The position numbers and the translations under genes were made by a program. Below the pieces are notes generated by a model. It had not been told where the DNA came from. It worked only from the letters and a program-made list of their open reading frames with translations, and did not search any database. From DATGYC01 sp035298385 (GTDB lineage Bacteria; Bacillota; Sulfobacillia; Symbiobacteriales; Symbiobacteriaceae): a stretch of DNA of 10,514 nt. The stretch is taken from the NCBI GenBank assembly GCA_035298385.1, contig DATGYC010000404.1, positions 1 through 10,514 on the forward strand. The letters are read 5' to 3'. This document shows, piece by piece, positions 1-6,096 of this stretch; position 1 is the first letter of the stretch, and the number at the start of each line of letters is the position of its first letter.

Positions 1-1130
1 AGGAGCATCGCGCCCGTGGCGCCCAGCGGATGGCCAAGAGCGATCGCTCCGCCACTGACGTTGACCCGAGCTGGGTCCAACTGAAGGCTGCGCATCACCT
101 GAAGGACGACCGCGGCAAACGCCTCGTTGATCTCCCATAGATCAATCTCACTGACCGTCATCCCCGCCCTCTGCAGGGCCTTGCGAACCGCTGCTGCGGG
201 CGCCGTGAGCTTCAACACCGGGTCGGCGCCGATCGTCGCCATGGCCCGGATACGGGCACGCGGTCGTAGGCCGAGGGTCCGAACGCAGTCCGCTGAAGCG
301 AGCAGGAGAGCCGCCGCCCCATCGGCAAGGCCGCTCGAGTTCCCGGCTGTGTGTCGGTGGTGGATCGCCGTCACCTCCGGATAGGGCCTTCGGGCCATCT
401 CATCCAGGCTCTCACCACCGGGGCCAACCGCTCGCCGGCCCAGCGCCTCGAACGATGGCGCTAGGGCGGCGAGCGCTGGTAGGGTGGTCTCGGGGCGCCC
501 AGACTCATCGATCGCCAGCACGATCGCTCCCGTCTCCGGGTCGCGCACCGGCACGATCCCCCGGCTGAAGGCGCCGGTCTGTAGCGCCGCGGCTGCGCGG
601 CGCTGGGACTCCAGGGCGAATCGGTCCAACTCTTCACGGCCAAAACCTTCGCGTGTAGCGATCAGGTCCGCGCTGATCCCCTGCGGCACCTGGAAGAAGC
701 GGTCACGCAGCCGCTGGTTCATGCCATCCTGATGGCCGCCATCGCTCCCCATCGGCACGCGCGACATGCTCTCCACGCCGCCGGCCACCACGAGGTCTTG
801 GGCGCCGGAGGCGACGCCCATGGCCGCCACGTTGACGGCTTGCAGTCCCGAGCCGCAGCAACGGTTCAGTGAGATCCCCGTGATCTCAACCGGCCAGCCA
901 GCCGCCAGCACGGTGTGGCGGGCGATGTTCGCCCCCTGCTCACCGACCTGCGAGACACAGCCGACCACGACATCATCCACCTGCGCCGCTTGGATCCCCG
1001 TGCGTCTAACCAGCGCGTTCAAGGTCTGAGCGAGGAGCTCTTGCGGATGGATTCCGGCCAGCGTTCCCTTGCCGGCCTTGCCCCGCCCCCGGGGCGTGCG
1101 GACAGCGTCAACGATATAAGCTGTTCCCAC
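1..1130 (-). CDS. Thiolase family protein (acetyl-CoA acetyltransferase / 3-ketoacyl-CoA thiolase), C-terminus off the window
   Basis: The enzyme condenses two acyl-CoAs or cleaves a 3-ketoacyl-CoA in the cytoplasm. 376 residues are visible, from a GTG start at 1130, and the frame is open to the window edge. The start (VDAVRTPRGRGKAG) is a typical thiolase N-terminus. NRCCGSGLQA at 89-98 carries the nucleophilic cysteine (Cys92 by position before GSG). GGVESMSRVPMG lies at 117-128, NEAFA at 335-339 and GGAIALGHPLGATGA at 360-374 with the catalytic His367. The last roughly 35-40 residues, which hold the second catalytic cysteine (CxGG motif), lie outside. An AGGAGGG ribosome binding site at 1143-1137 overlaps the TAG of the upstream hydrolase gene and sits 6 nt before GTG, so translation is probably coupled. 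It is the third gene of a TetR-led operon. Whether it is biosynthetic or degradative cannot be decided from the sequence. Confidence 0.95.
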   Translation of the reverse strand, partial: MGTAYIVDAVRTPRGRGKAGKGTLAGIHPQELLAQTLNALVRRTGIQAAQVDDVVVGCVSQVGEQGANIARHTVLAAGWPVEITGISLNRCCGSGLQAVNVAAMGVASGAQDLVVAGGVESMSRVPMGSDGGHQDGMNQRLRDRFFQVPQGISADLIATREGFGREELDRFALESQRRAAAALQTGAFSRGIVPVRDPETGAIVLAIDESGRPETTLPALAALAPSFEALGRRAVGPGGESLDEMARRPYPEVTAIHHRHTAGNSSGLADGAAALLLASADCVRTLGLRPRARIRAMATIGADPVLKLTAPAAAVRKALQRAGMTVSEIDLWEINEAFAAVVLQVMRSLQLDPARVNVSGGAIALGHPLGATGAML

Positions 1131-1141
1131 GATTGGCCCTC

Positions 1142-2035
1142 CTATCGCGCAACGGATGGATCGGCGATAAAGGAGACCGCTTCGGCGATGACCTGCGGGT
1201 CAGTCAGGATGCGGTGGTGCCCCAGCCTGGGCGTCGGCAGGAGCCGGGCGCCGGGCCACGCCGTGGCGATCGCCTGGGCGTGCGCCCAGGGGACCACCCG
1301 GTCAGCGGGGTCGTGCATGAGGAGCAACGGCACCCGCAGTTGGTGAGCGAAGCGCGGTATGGTCACAGCTGCGAAGTCGATACCGACCAGAGCCTGAACG
1401 TGACGGGCTATGCCCTCGCTGCGTTTGGGTGAGAGCCCAAGCAGCCCCGTTACCCCCTGGACAAAATGCGCTGGCCCCTCCGGCGGTGCCAGGAGCACTA
1501 CCCGCTGTGCGAGTAGCCGCTGGTCCGTACGGCGCCCTGGGTGAAGAGCGAGGGCCGTGGCGGCGCCCCCGAAGGAGTGGGCGATCACCGCGTGGACCGG
1601 CCCAACCACGTCTTCGACGGCGCACAAGGCGTCGGCAAAGTCGAGCACCGTGGTCCGCCGACCGCTGGAGAAGCCGTGAGCCGGGAGGTCGACCGCCACC
1701 ACCCGGAACCCCTGGTTGACCAGTGGCTCCACGAACCCACGCAACTGCCCGGCGTGCCCTTCCCAGCCATGCACCAAGAGCACAACGGGCCCTACGCCCC
1801 AGCTCCAGGCCCGCAGATGATAGGTGCCTGAGCGTAGATCGAAGGCCTCGTCGAGCGGCAGAGCCAGGTCCTCTGGCCTGATGCGGCGGGGCGTGAGAAA
1901 TTGCAGGGCCGCCCACCGCTCGACGATGGACGGTATCAAGGCCTCCAGGACGTGGAGCGTAAGGCGTTGCAGTGAACGCCTTCCATTAGAACGAACGGTC
2001 GTGCTTTTTTGCGGCGCGATCTTGGCTGTAGCCAT
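1142..2035 (-). CDS. Alpha/beta-fold hydrolase (serine esterase/lipase-like)
   Basis: This 297-residue protein has the alpha/beta hydrolase core and probably cleaves an ester or thioester. The oxyanion-region HGW is at 89-91. DLPAHGFSSG at 116-125 is a common strand-4 signature. The nucleophile elbow AHSFGG at 152-157 gives Ser154, the acid is Asp245 in HDPADRVVP, and the base is His273 in LGHHRIL. No signal peptide is seen; the first 25 residues are basic and low in motifs, so the enzyme is likely cytoplasmic. ATG at 2035 follows a GGGAGGA ribosome binding site by 7 nt. The TGA of the upstream TetR gene (2052-2050) touches the edge of that site, and the thiolase follows after 11 nt, so the three genes form one unit. 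Its pairing with a TetR regulator and a thiolase suggests CoA-ester or fatty-acid related chemistry. The substrate is unknown. Confidence 0.9.
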   Translation of the reverse strand: MATAKIAPQKSTTVRSNGRRSLQRLTLHVLEALIPSIVERWAALQFLTPRRIRPEDLALPLDEAFDLRSGTYHLRAWSWGVGPVVLLVHGWEGHAGQLRGFVEPLVNQGFRVVAVDLPAHGFSSGRRTTVLDFADALCAVEDVVGPVHAVIAHSFGGAATALALHPGRRTDQRLLAQRVVLLAPPEGPAHFVQGVTGLLGLSPKRSEGIARHVQALVGIDFAAVTIPRFAHQLRVPLLLMHDPADRVVPWAHAQAIATAWPGARLLPTPRLGHHRILTDPQVIAEAVSFIADPSVAR

Positions 2036-2049
2036 GGGCAGGTCCTCCC

Positions 2050-2640
2050 TCAGGTGCGAGCCGATTGAATCAGACGGTCGAAGGCGTTGCGAGCGCGCTC
2101 CTCGGCGCGCACATCGTGCAGAAGCCGCTTCGCATGGTGGTAACCCAGGACGATGGCGTAGAGGTCGAAGCCGAACTGCTCCGGGTCCAGGTCGGATCGG
2201 AAGTGGCTGACTTCCATCGCCTGGCGCGCCACCTTGGCCAGGGTAGCCAGGAACGCCTCCTGCGTGGAGACGAGGTACTCGCGGAGCGGTCCTGGTCGGT
2301 CGTCAAGCTCCACTGCGCTTGCAACGAAGATACAGCCACCGGGCCACGTGGAGTCGTTTGCCCATGCGAGCCAGTGCTCAAGGAGGGCGCGAACCCGGGG
2401 CTCGCCCCGGGGCGCCGTCAGGGCCGGGCGCACCACGCTCTCCTGAAACTGCTGGGCCGCCGCCCGCAACACCTGAAGCTGTAGCTCTTCCTTGGAGCCG
2501 AAGTGCGCAAAGAGACCGCTCTTCGAGAGTCCCAACTCCACCGCCAGCCGGTTAATCGTCAGCCCGGCCAATCCATCGCGGGTCGCCAGTTGCAGAGCCC
2601 GCTCTACGATCCGTTCTTGGGTTTGTTCGCCTTTGCTCAT
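2050..2640 (-). CDS. TetR/AcrR-family transcriptional regulator, first gene of the hydrolase-thiolase operon
   Basis: The 196-residue protein has a TetR N-terminal DNA-binding domain. Residues about 8-55 contain helix 1 (RIVERALQLATRDG) and the helix-turn-helix LTINRLAVELGLSKSGLFAHFGSK, ending in the family's typical FGSKEEL. The C-terminal two thirds form the ligand and dimer domain, whose effector cannot be read. ATG at 2640 is preferred over an in-frame TTG at 2676. That TTG is the first triplet of a TTGACA -35 box, neither codon has a ribosome binding site, and the promoter start falls on the 2640 ATG. The protein beginning MSKGEQTQERI fits family N-termini. It is most likely a repressor of its own operon, since a palindrome lies inside the promoter. 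The hydrolase gene starts 14 nt downstream. Confidence 0.93.
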   Translation of the reverse strand: MSKGEQTQERIVERALQLATRDGLAGLTINRLAVELGLSKSGLFAHFGSKEELQLQVLRAAAQQFQESVVRPALTAPRGEPRVRALLEHWLAWANDSTWPGGCIFVASAVELDDRPGPLREYLVSTQEAFLATLAKVARQAMEVSHFRSDLDPEQFGFDLYAIVLGYHHAKRLLHDVRAEERARNAFDRLIQSART

Positions 2641-2676
2641 GAGAAAATAATACGACCGTTCGGTTTTGTCTGTCAA
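2640..2676 (-). promoter_or_regulatory. Sigma-A-type promoter of the TetR operon, apparently leaderless
   Basis: On the minus strand TTGACA (2676-2671, full consensus) is followed by an 18-nt spacer and TATTAT (2652-2647, five of six). Six bases, TTTCTC, separate the -10 box from the regulator's ATG, so the expected transcription start is the A of that ATG. No Shine-Dalgarno sequence is present between promoter and start codon. That is what a leaderless mRNA would look like, and it contrasts with the strong ribosome binding sites of the other genes here. Confidence 0.8.
2655..2664. promoter_or_regulatory. Candidate TetR operator between -35 and -10
   Basis: ACCGTTCGGT is a 4-bp-arm inverted repeat with a 2-bp centre, placed in the spacer of the TetR promoter. 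Cores of the ACCG-N2-CGGT type are common in TetR-family operators, and the position would block RNA polymerase. The arms do not extend symmetrically beyond the core except for one outer A/T pair, so this is a candidate rather than a proven site. Confidence 0.5.
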
Positions 2677-2680
2677 GTAG

Positions 2681-2741
2681 AAAAAAGGGGAGTGCTGCTA
2701 CCCAGCTAGCAGAGCGAGGAGCAGCGCTTGGCTGCTCCTCG
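2681..2741 (-). terminator. Tandem hairpins after the thioesterase gene
   Basis: Reading the minus strand, a perfect 11-bp stem (CGAGGAGCAGC at 2715-2725 pairing with 2731-2741, 5-nt loop) begins 5 nt after the thioesterase stop codon. A second 6-bp hairpin (CTGCTA/TAGCAG, 2695-2700 with 2707-2712) follows, then CACTCCCC and a six-T run at 2686-2681. The first stem is strong but has no T run directly behind it; the second is the one near the Ts. The set separates the thioesterase unit from the TetR promoter, whose -35 box begins 4 nt further on. Confidence 0.75.
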
Positions 2742-2746
2742 TGTCG

Positions 2747-3157
2747 TTATGCGGTAGTTACTCCGGCTCGTATGCGCTCCCAGATCGCCGGCGCCGTCTT
2801 GGTGAGCGCCACCGGGCGCCCCGAGGCCCCCGTGAAGGCGTGCCCCGTGTGCCCTTCGCAGAGCAGAACCCCGTCCCGCAGGATCCGATACTCAAACCGG
2901 ATGCGAGTGGGCGAGACCTCGGCGATCTGCGTCTCGATCGTCAGGAGTTCATCGAAGCGAGCCGGGGAGCGCCAGCGGAGGGCGGACTCGATCACCGGTG
3001 AGGTGATCCCCTGGGCTTCAAACTCGGTGTAGGGGAAGCCGCCGTCCCGCATCAGTTCGACGCGGCCGACCTCGAACCAGCGGAGGTAGTTGGAGTGGTG
3101 GACGATCCCCATGGCGTCCGTCTCGCTGTAGCGGACGCGGACCGTTGTTGTATGCAT
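2747..3157 (-). CDS. Acyl-CoA thioesterase, YbgC/4-hydroxybenzoyl-CoA thioesterase (hotdog) family
   Basis: The 136-residue length is typical for single-domain hotdog thioesterases, which hydrolyse acyl-CoAs in the cytoplasm as tetramers. The N-terminal signature RYSETDAMGIVHHSNYLRWF (9-28) matches the family pattern with the catalytic aspartate at Asp14 and the following long helix (FEVGRVELMRDGG). The middle (residues about 60-105) supplies the beta sheet, including a hydrophobic FEYRIL strand. ATG at 3157 follows a GAGGAGG ribosome binding site by 6 nt. The gene lies 18 nt after a small membrane-protein gene, so both are probably one transcript ending in hairpins just past its stop. Chain-length preference cannot be read. 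The nearby thiolase operon is a separate transcription unit but could share acyl-CoA metabolism. Confidence 0.92.
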   Translation of the reverse strand: MHTTTVRVRYSETDAMGIVHHSNYLRWFEVGRVELMRDGGFPYTEFEAQGITSPVIESALRWRSPARFDELLTIETQIAEVSPTRIRFEYRILRDGVLLCEGHTGHAFTGASGRPVALTKTAPAIWERIRAGVTTA

Positions 3158-3175
3158 CGTAGGCCTCCTCTCGTG

Positions 3176-3529
3176 TTAGACCCGCACCCCGTTATCCGGG
3201 TGCTTGCCCCGGGCGCCCCTTTTGCGTAGAAAGGCCTCGGTCGACTCCATCTGCTGCTCCAGCGCTCGCTCGAAGGCGCTGCTCTCCTCGTCCTCGGGTG
3301 GCGCATCGCCTTGGCCCTCATCTTCCTTATCGTGGCTGACCTGCATCTCTTCGATGTAGGCGGCGGCCTTTCCCTTGATCGGGTTCGAGATCTGATTCAG
3401 GCTAAACGGATCGAGCATGAGCCCGGTCAGGGTGCGCCCCTTCGCGGAACGGTCGGCCCGGTAGATCCGAATCGAGAGGGCGACGACCCCGATCAAGGCG
3501 ACGATGGCGATGAGTAGGCCAAGCAGCAT
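3176..3529 (-). CDS. Small membrane-anchored protein of unknown function with acidic C-terminal half
   Basis: I do not recognise a family. The 117-residue protein starts with one hydrophobic segment at about 2-20 (MLLGLLIAIVALIGVVALS), followed by Arg/Lys-rich residues 21-32. That fits an N-terminal anchor with the rest in the cytoplasm, although an uncleaved signal would look similar. Residues 33-64 are mixed. Residues 66-84 are strongly acidic (HDKEDEGQGDAPPEDEE), residues 85-102 look helical and charged, and the end is basic. ATG at 3529 has an AAGGAGG ribosome binding site 10 nt upstream. The thioesterase gene begins 18 nt after its stop, implying co-transcription. The good ribosome binding site, membrane segment and operon position make it a likely real gene. 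Confidence 0.75.
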   Translation of the reverse strand: MLLGLLIAIVALIGVVALSIRIYRADRSAKGRTLTGLMLDPFSLNQISNPIKGKAAAYIEEMQVSHDKEDEGQGDAPPEDEESSAFERALEQQMESTEAFLRKRGARGKHPDNGVRV

Positions 3530-3586
3530 GGCGAGAGCGCCTCCTTGACAGGGAGAGGGTAGGGTTCGGCCAACTCCTGCGGCCTT

Positions 3587-3636
3587 ACAAAAGAGGGACG
3601 GGCGGGTAGGCCCATTACCATGAGCCTACCCGCCCG
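3587..3636 (-). terminator. Rho-independent terminator of the amylase gene
   Basis: On the minus strand a perfect 13-bp stem (CGGGCGGGTAGGC pairing 3624-3636 with 3599-3611, 12-nt loop) starts 22 nt after the amylase stop codon. It is followed by TCCCTCTTTTGT, a broken T-rich tail. Three inner CAT/ATG pairs can extend the stem across one mismatch. It lies between the amylase and the next minus-strand gene and would insulate them. Confidence 0.8.
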
Positions 3637-3658
3637 CTACGCTATTGACAAGCTTTTT

Positions 3659-5824
3659 CTAATACTGCCAGTTGACCGTGGCGCTACCCGTGCCGGAGGA
3701 CGGAACGGTGTAGGTGTGGTTCGACCCGTTCTCCCAGGTGACGACCCCACCGGCGGTCAGCTTGAAGAACTTGAACTGGATCGCCGTGCCGGCCGGAACG
3801 GAGGCCGTGATGAACCAGTTCGGGTAGTTCGGGGTCAGCATCGGCCCGATGGCGACCGCCTTATCCGTCGACCAGTTCCCCAGCTCCGGGATGTTGCCGG
3901 AGAGGTAGATGTAGTCGCCCGGATTGGTCGGCGAGGCGTTGTTGACGGTGAAGGTGACCGGGACCTGGGCGCCCGTCAGGACGTTGACGTCGTAGGTGTT
4001 CGAGTTGACACCGCCGGAGGTCTGGACCTTGACCGCGGTATTCCCGGCAGTGACGCTCGGGACGGTCGCCTTGATCAGGTTCTGGCCCCAGGAGGTGATG
4101 GTGGCAGCGGTGGCGCCAAAGTAGACCTTGCCGGTCGTGGTGCCGAAGCCGCGACCCTCGATGGTGACCGAGTTGCCGGCACGGGTCATCGTCGGGCCGA
4201 CGGAACCGAGCTGTGGCGTGGTCGGCTCAGCCGCCTTGTAGGACCAGACGCCGACGCCGTTGGCGGCCAGGGTGAAGGTGGTGACTGGGCGGTTGGAGGT
4301 GCCCGCTCCGACGGTGATCGAGTTACCGGAGAGCAGGCCGGTCAACTGGTCGGAATAGGTCCCGGCCGGTAGATCGGTCAAGAGGCCGCTGATCGAGGCG
4401 CTAGTCGTGCCCTTGTTGATGGCGACGAGGACGACGTCGTTGTAGAACTTGCGCTCGTAGATCAGGACGTCGTTGTTCACCCAGCGCTGGGTCGAGGAGC
4501 CGAACTGGATCGCCGGCTGATTCTGCCGCAGGGTGGAGAGCTTGTTGATCAGCTGATAGGCGGTCGTGGTGGTCGAGAAGCCGGGCATTTGCGGGCGGTT
4601 GTAGGGATCGGTGCCGCCGCCGGTATCGTTGTGCAGGTACTGCTCGGTACCATAGTTGATGCACGGGGTGCCACGGCTGGTCAGGATGTAGGCCATCGCC
4701 TCATGCAGCCGGGCGTTGTTGTTGTTCATGGTCAGGAAGCGGGACATGTCGTGGTTGTCGATGAAGGTAACCAGGTTCTCCTTGTACTTGAAGTCCGCAT
4801 CGATCTGGGCCTGGGTGTTCCAGAGCGAGCTCATCGTGGCGGTGCCGCCGAAGGTGTCGCGGATCGCCTTGTTGAGCGGGAAGTCGAGCAGGCTGATCCC
4901 GCTGGTGTTGGCGTACTTGACCGAGGCGCCGTAGAGCGGATCGCTGGTCGAACTGGAGTACCACTCGCCGAACATGAAGAGGTCCTTGGTCCGGTAGATG
5001 CCGTCGGCCCAGGACTTCTGCCAGCCAAGCGGCATATGCTTGACCGCATCGACGCGGATGCCGTCGATGCCGCGGTTGACCCAGGTCGTGGCGGCGGAGC
5101 GCAGGTAGGAGTCGATCGTGGCGTGCTCCTGGGAGAAGTCGGCGAGGTCGGCCATATTCTTGTACTGGGTCTCGTACGGGTCGTCCCAGTTGTTGGTGCC
5201 GCCGTTGTGGTGGAAGTACATGGGGGAGTCGCTGGTGTAGTTGCCAACGAAGGTGCCGTTGTCGTAGAGGGCGCCCTGCTCGCCATGGTTCGGGTCGGCT
5301 GCGTCCGACGGGCTGGTGTGATTCGGCGCGAAGTCGATCATCACCTTGATCCCGGCGTTGTGCAGGGCGGTCACCATGTTGTCGAACTCAGCCCAGGTGC
5401 CGAAGTGCTCCTCGGGCGTCTTGAAGTCGCGCGCCCAGTAGCCGTGGTAGCCGGCGTTCGGCTCCGTGCCGTAGGTGACCAGCTTGTTGACGTTGTCGAC
5501 CGGGGGGGAGATCCAGACGGTGGTGATGCCCATCCCCTGCAGGTAGCTCACCTTCTGTTGGATGCCGGCGAAGTCACCGCCCCAGTACTTCTTCCACTGG
5601 GTCTTGGTCGAGTCGTACATGCCGGAGCTGACGGCAGGGTTGTTGTTGGCGGTGTTGCCATCGAAGAAGCGGTCGGTCACGATCTGGTAGCAGACGTCGC
5701 TCTTGACGCTGGCACGGGTCGTGACCGGTCCGGCGACAGCAGGGCGAACGGACGCGATGGACAGGAGCAGGGTCAGGGCCGCGAAACCGGTTGCACTTCG
5801 ACGGATGATGGCCTTCCTCTGCAT
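3659..5824 (-). CDS. Secreted GH13 amylase of the CGTase / maltogenic alpha-amylase group with CBM20
   Basis: The 721-residue enzyme acts on starch outside the cell. A signal peptide covers about 1-31 (basic start, hydrophobic 12-25, AVA before Gly32). Domains A/B run about 33-435: calcium-site DGNTANNNP (55-63), DFAPNH (164-169), nucleophile Asp259 in GIRVDAVKH, acid/base Glu287 in FGEW, and Asp359 in FIDNHD. Domain C is about 436-530, the TIG/IPT-like D domain about 535-616, and the starch-binding CBM20 about 620-721 with ELGNW and TWENGSNH. Many stretches (YKENL, FIDNHDMSRF, GNIPELGNWSTD) resemble Novamyl more than CGTase as I remember them. Yet the Novamyl five-residue loop insert is absent, and Ala225 occupies the position of the CGTase central Tyr/Phe195. 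Main product, maltose-type or cyclodextrin, is therefore uncertain. ATG at 5824 follows a GAGGAGGAA ribosome binding site. It appears monocistronic. Confidence 0.96.
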   Translation of the reverse strand: MQRKAIIRRSATGFAALTLLLSIASVRPAVAGPVTTRASVKSDVCYQIVTDRFFDGNTANNNPAVSSGMYDSTKTQWKKYWGGDFAGIQQKVSYLQGMGITTVWISPPVDNVNKLVTYGTEPNAGYHGYWARDFKTPEEHFGTWAEFDNMVTALHNAGIKVMIDFAPNHTSPSDAADPNHGEQGALYDNGTFVGNYTSDSPMYFHHNGGTNNWDDPYETQYKNMADLADFSQEHATIDSYLRSAATTWVNRGIDGIRVDAVKHMPLGWQKSWADGIYRTKDLFMFGEWYSSSTSDPLYGASVKYANTSGISLLDFPLNKAIRDTFGGTATMSSLWNTQAQIDADFKYKENLVTFIDNHDMSRFLTMNNNNARLHEAMAYILTSRGTPCINYGTEQYLHNDTGGGTDPYNRPQMPGFSTTTTAYQLINKLSTLRQNQPAIQFGSSTQRWVNNDVLIYERKFYNDVVLVAINKGTTSASISGLLTDLPAGTYSDQLTGLLSGNSITVGAGTSNRPVTTFTLAANGVGVWSYKAAEPTTPQLGSVGPTMTRAGNSVTIEGRGFGTTTGKVYFGATAATITSWGQNLIKATVPSVTAGNTAVKVQTSGGVNSNTYDVNVLTGAQVPVTFTVNNASPTNPGDYIYLSGNIPELGNWSTDKAVAIGPMLTPNYPNWFITASVPAGTAIQFKFFKLTAGGVVTWENGSNHTYTVPSSGTGSATVNWQY

Positions 5825-5868
5825 GCGGGTTCCTCCTCAATTCGAGTTGGATGCAAGGAGATGCAACG

Positions 5869-5913
5869 AAATCAAAGACCCCGCTCGCGCTCCGATAAGG
5901 AGTGCCAGCGGGG
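5869..5913 (-). terminator. Terminator-like hairpin in the amylase upstream region
   Basis: The minus strand forms a 7-bp outer stem (CCCCGCT at 5913-5907 with AGCGGGG at 5885-5879) enclosing a 4-bp inner stem (CTCC/GGAG, loop TTATC). The T-rich TCTTTGATTT follows directly. It lies 54 nt before the amylase ATG. It may end transcription arriving from the GH18 gene, or act within the amylase leader. A separate small hairpin (TGCCGA/TCGGCA, 5934-5917) lies just upstream of it. No convincing promoter was found on either side, so the role stays open. Confidence 0.5.
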
Positions 5914-6042
5914 TTGTGCCGACGGGTCTCGGCAAGCATAGCCCTTTGATTGATGCCAGTGAGAGAGATACGAGATGCCGGTCGGGAATTCCTCCCAGTT
6001 TGAATGGTTGAAGGTCATGATCTTTGTCACACCGGGACGACG

Positions 6043-6091
6043 CCAGGGCGTGCAAAGGCCCTGGAGGGCGCCGACGCCTTCCCGGGCCTTT
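6043..6091 (-). terminator. Long hairpin after the GH18 gene with an overlapping alternative stem
   Basis: Five nucleotides after the GH18 stop codon, AAAGGCCC (6091-6084) pairs with GGGCCTTT (6061-6054). The inside continues as an 8-bp stem with one mismatch and a TCGG loop. A second stem, CCAGGGC/GCCCTGG (6064-6058 with 6049-6043), reuses bases of the first, so the two cannot form fully together. No T run follows, so it is either an imperfect terminator or an mRNA 3'-end stabiliser. Confidence 0.6.
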
Positions 6092-6096
6092 GTTGA

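Noticed and set aside
2641..2676. TTG start adding 12 residues to the TetR protein
   Set aside because: The TTG is part of the TTGACA -35 box and has no ribosome binding site. Transcription from the visible promoter would not include it.
5857..5875. Catabolite-response element (cre) upstream of the amylase
   Set aside because: ATGCAACGAAATCA looks cre-like but is one base short between the arms and lacks the symmetric half, so it does not meet the consensus.
4589..5941. 450-codon open frame on the plus strand
   Set aside because: It is antisense to the amylase, its protein is a monotonous Val/Gly/Arg/Asp-rich sequence without motifs, and it has no good ribosome binding site. GC-rich codon bias of the real gene explains it.
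5825..6096. Small coding gene or riboswitch in the 272-nt gap before the amylase
   Set aside because: The open frames here have no ribosome binding site or family likeness, and I recognise no known riboswitch core; only hairpins can be supported.
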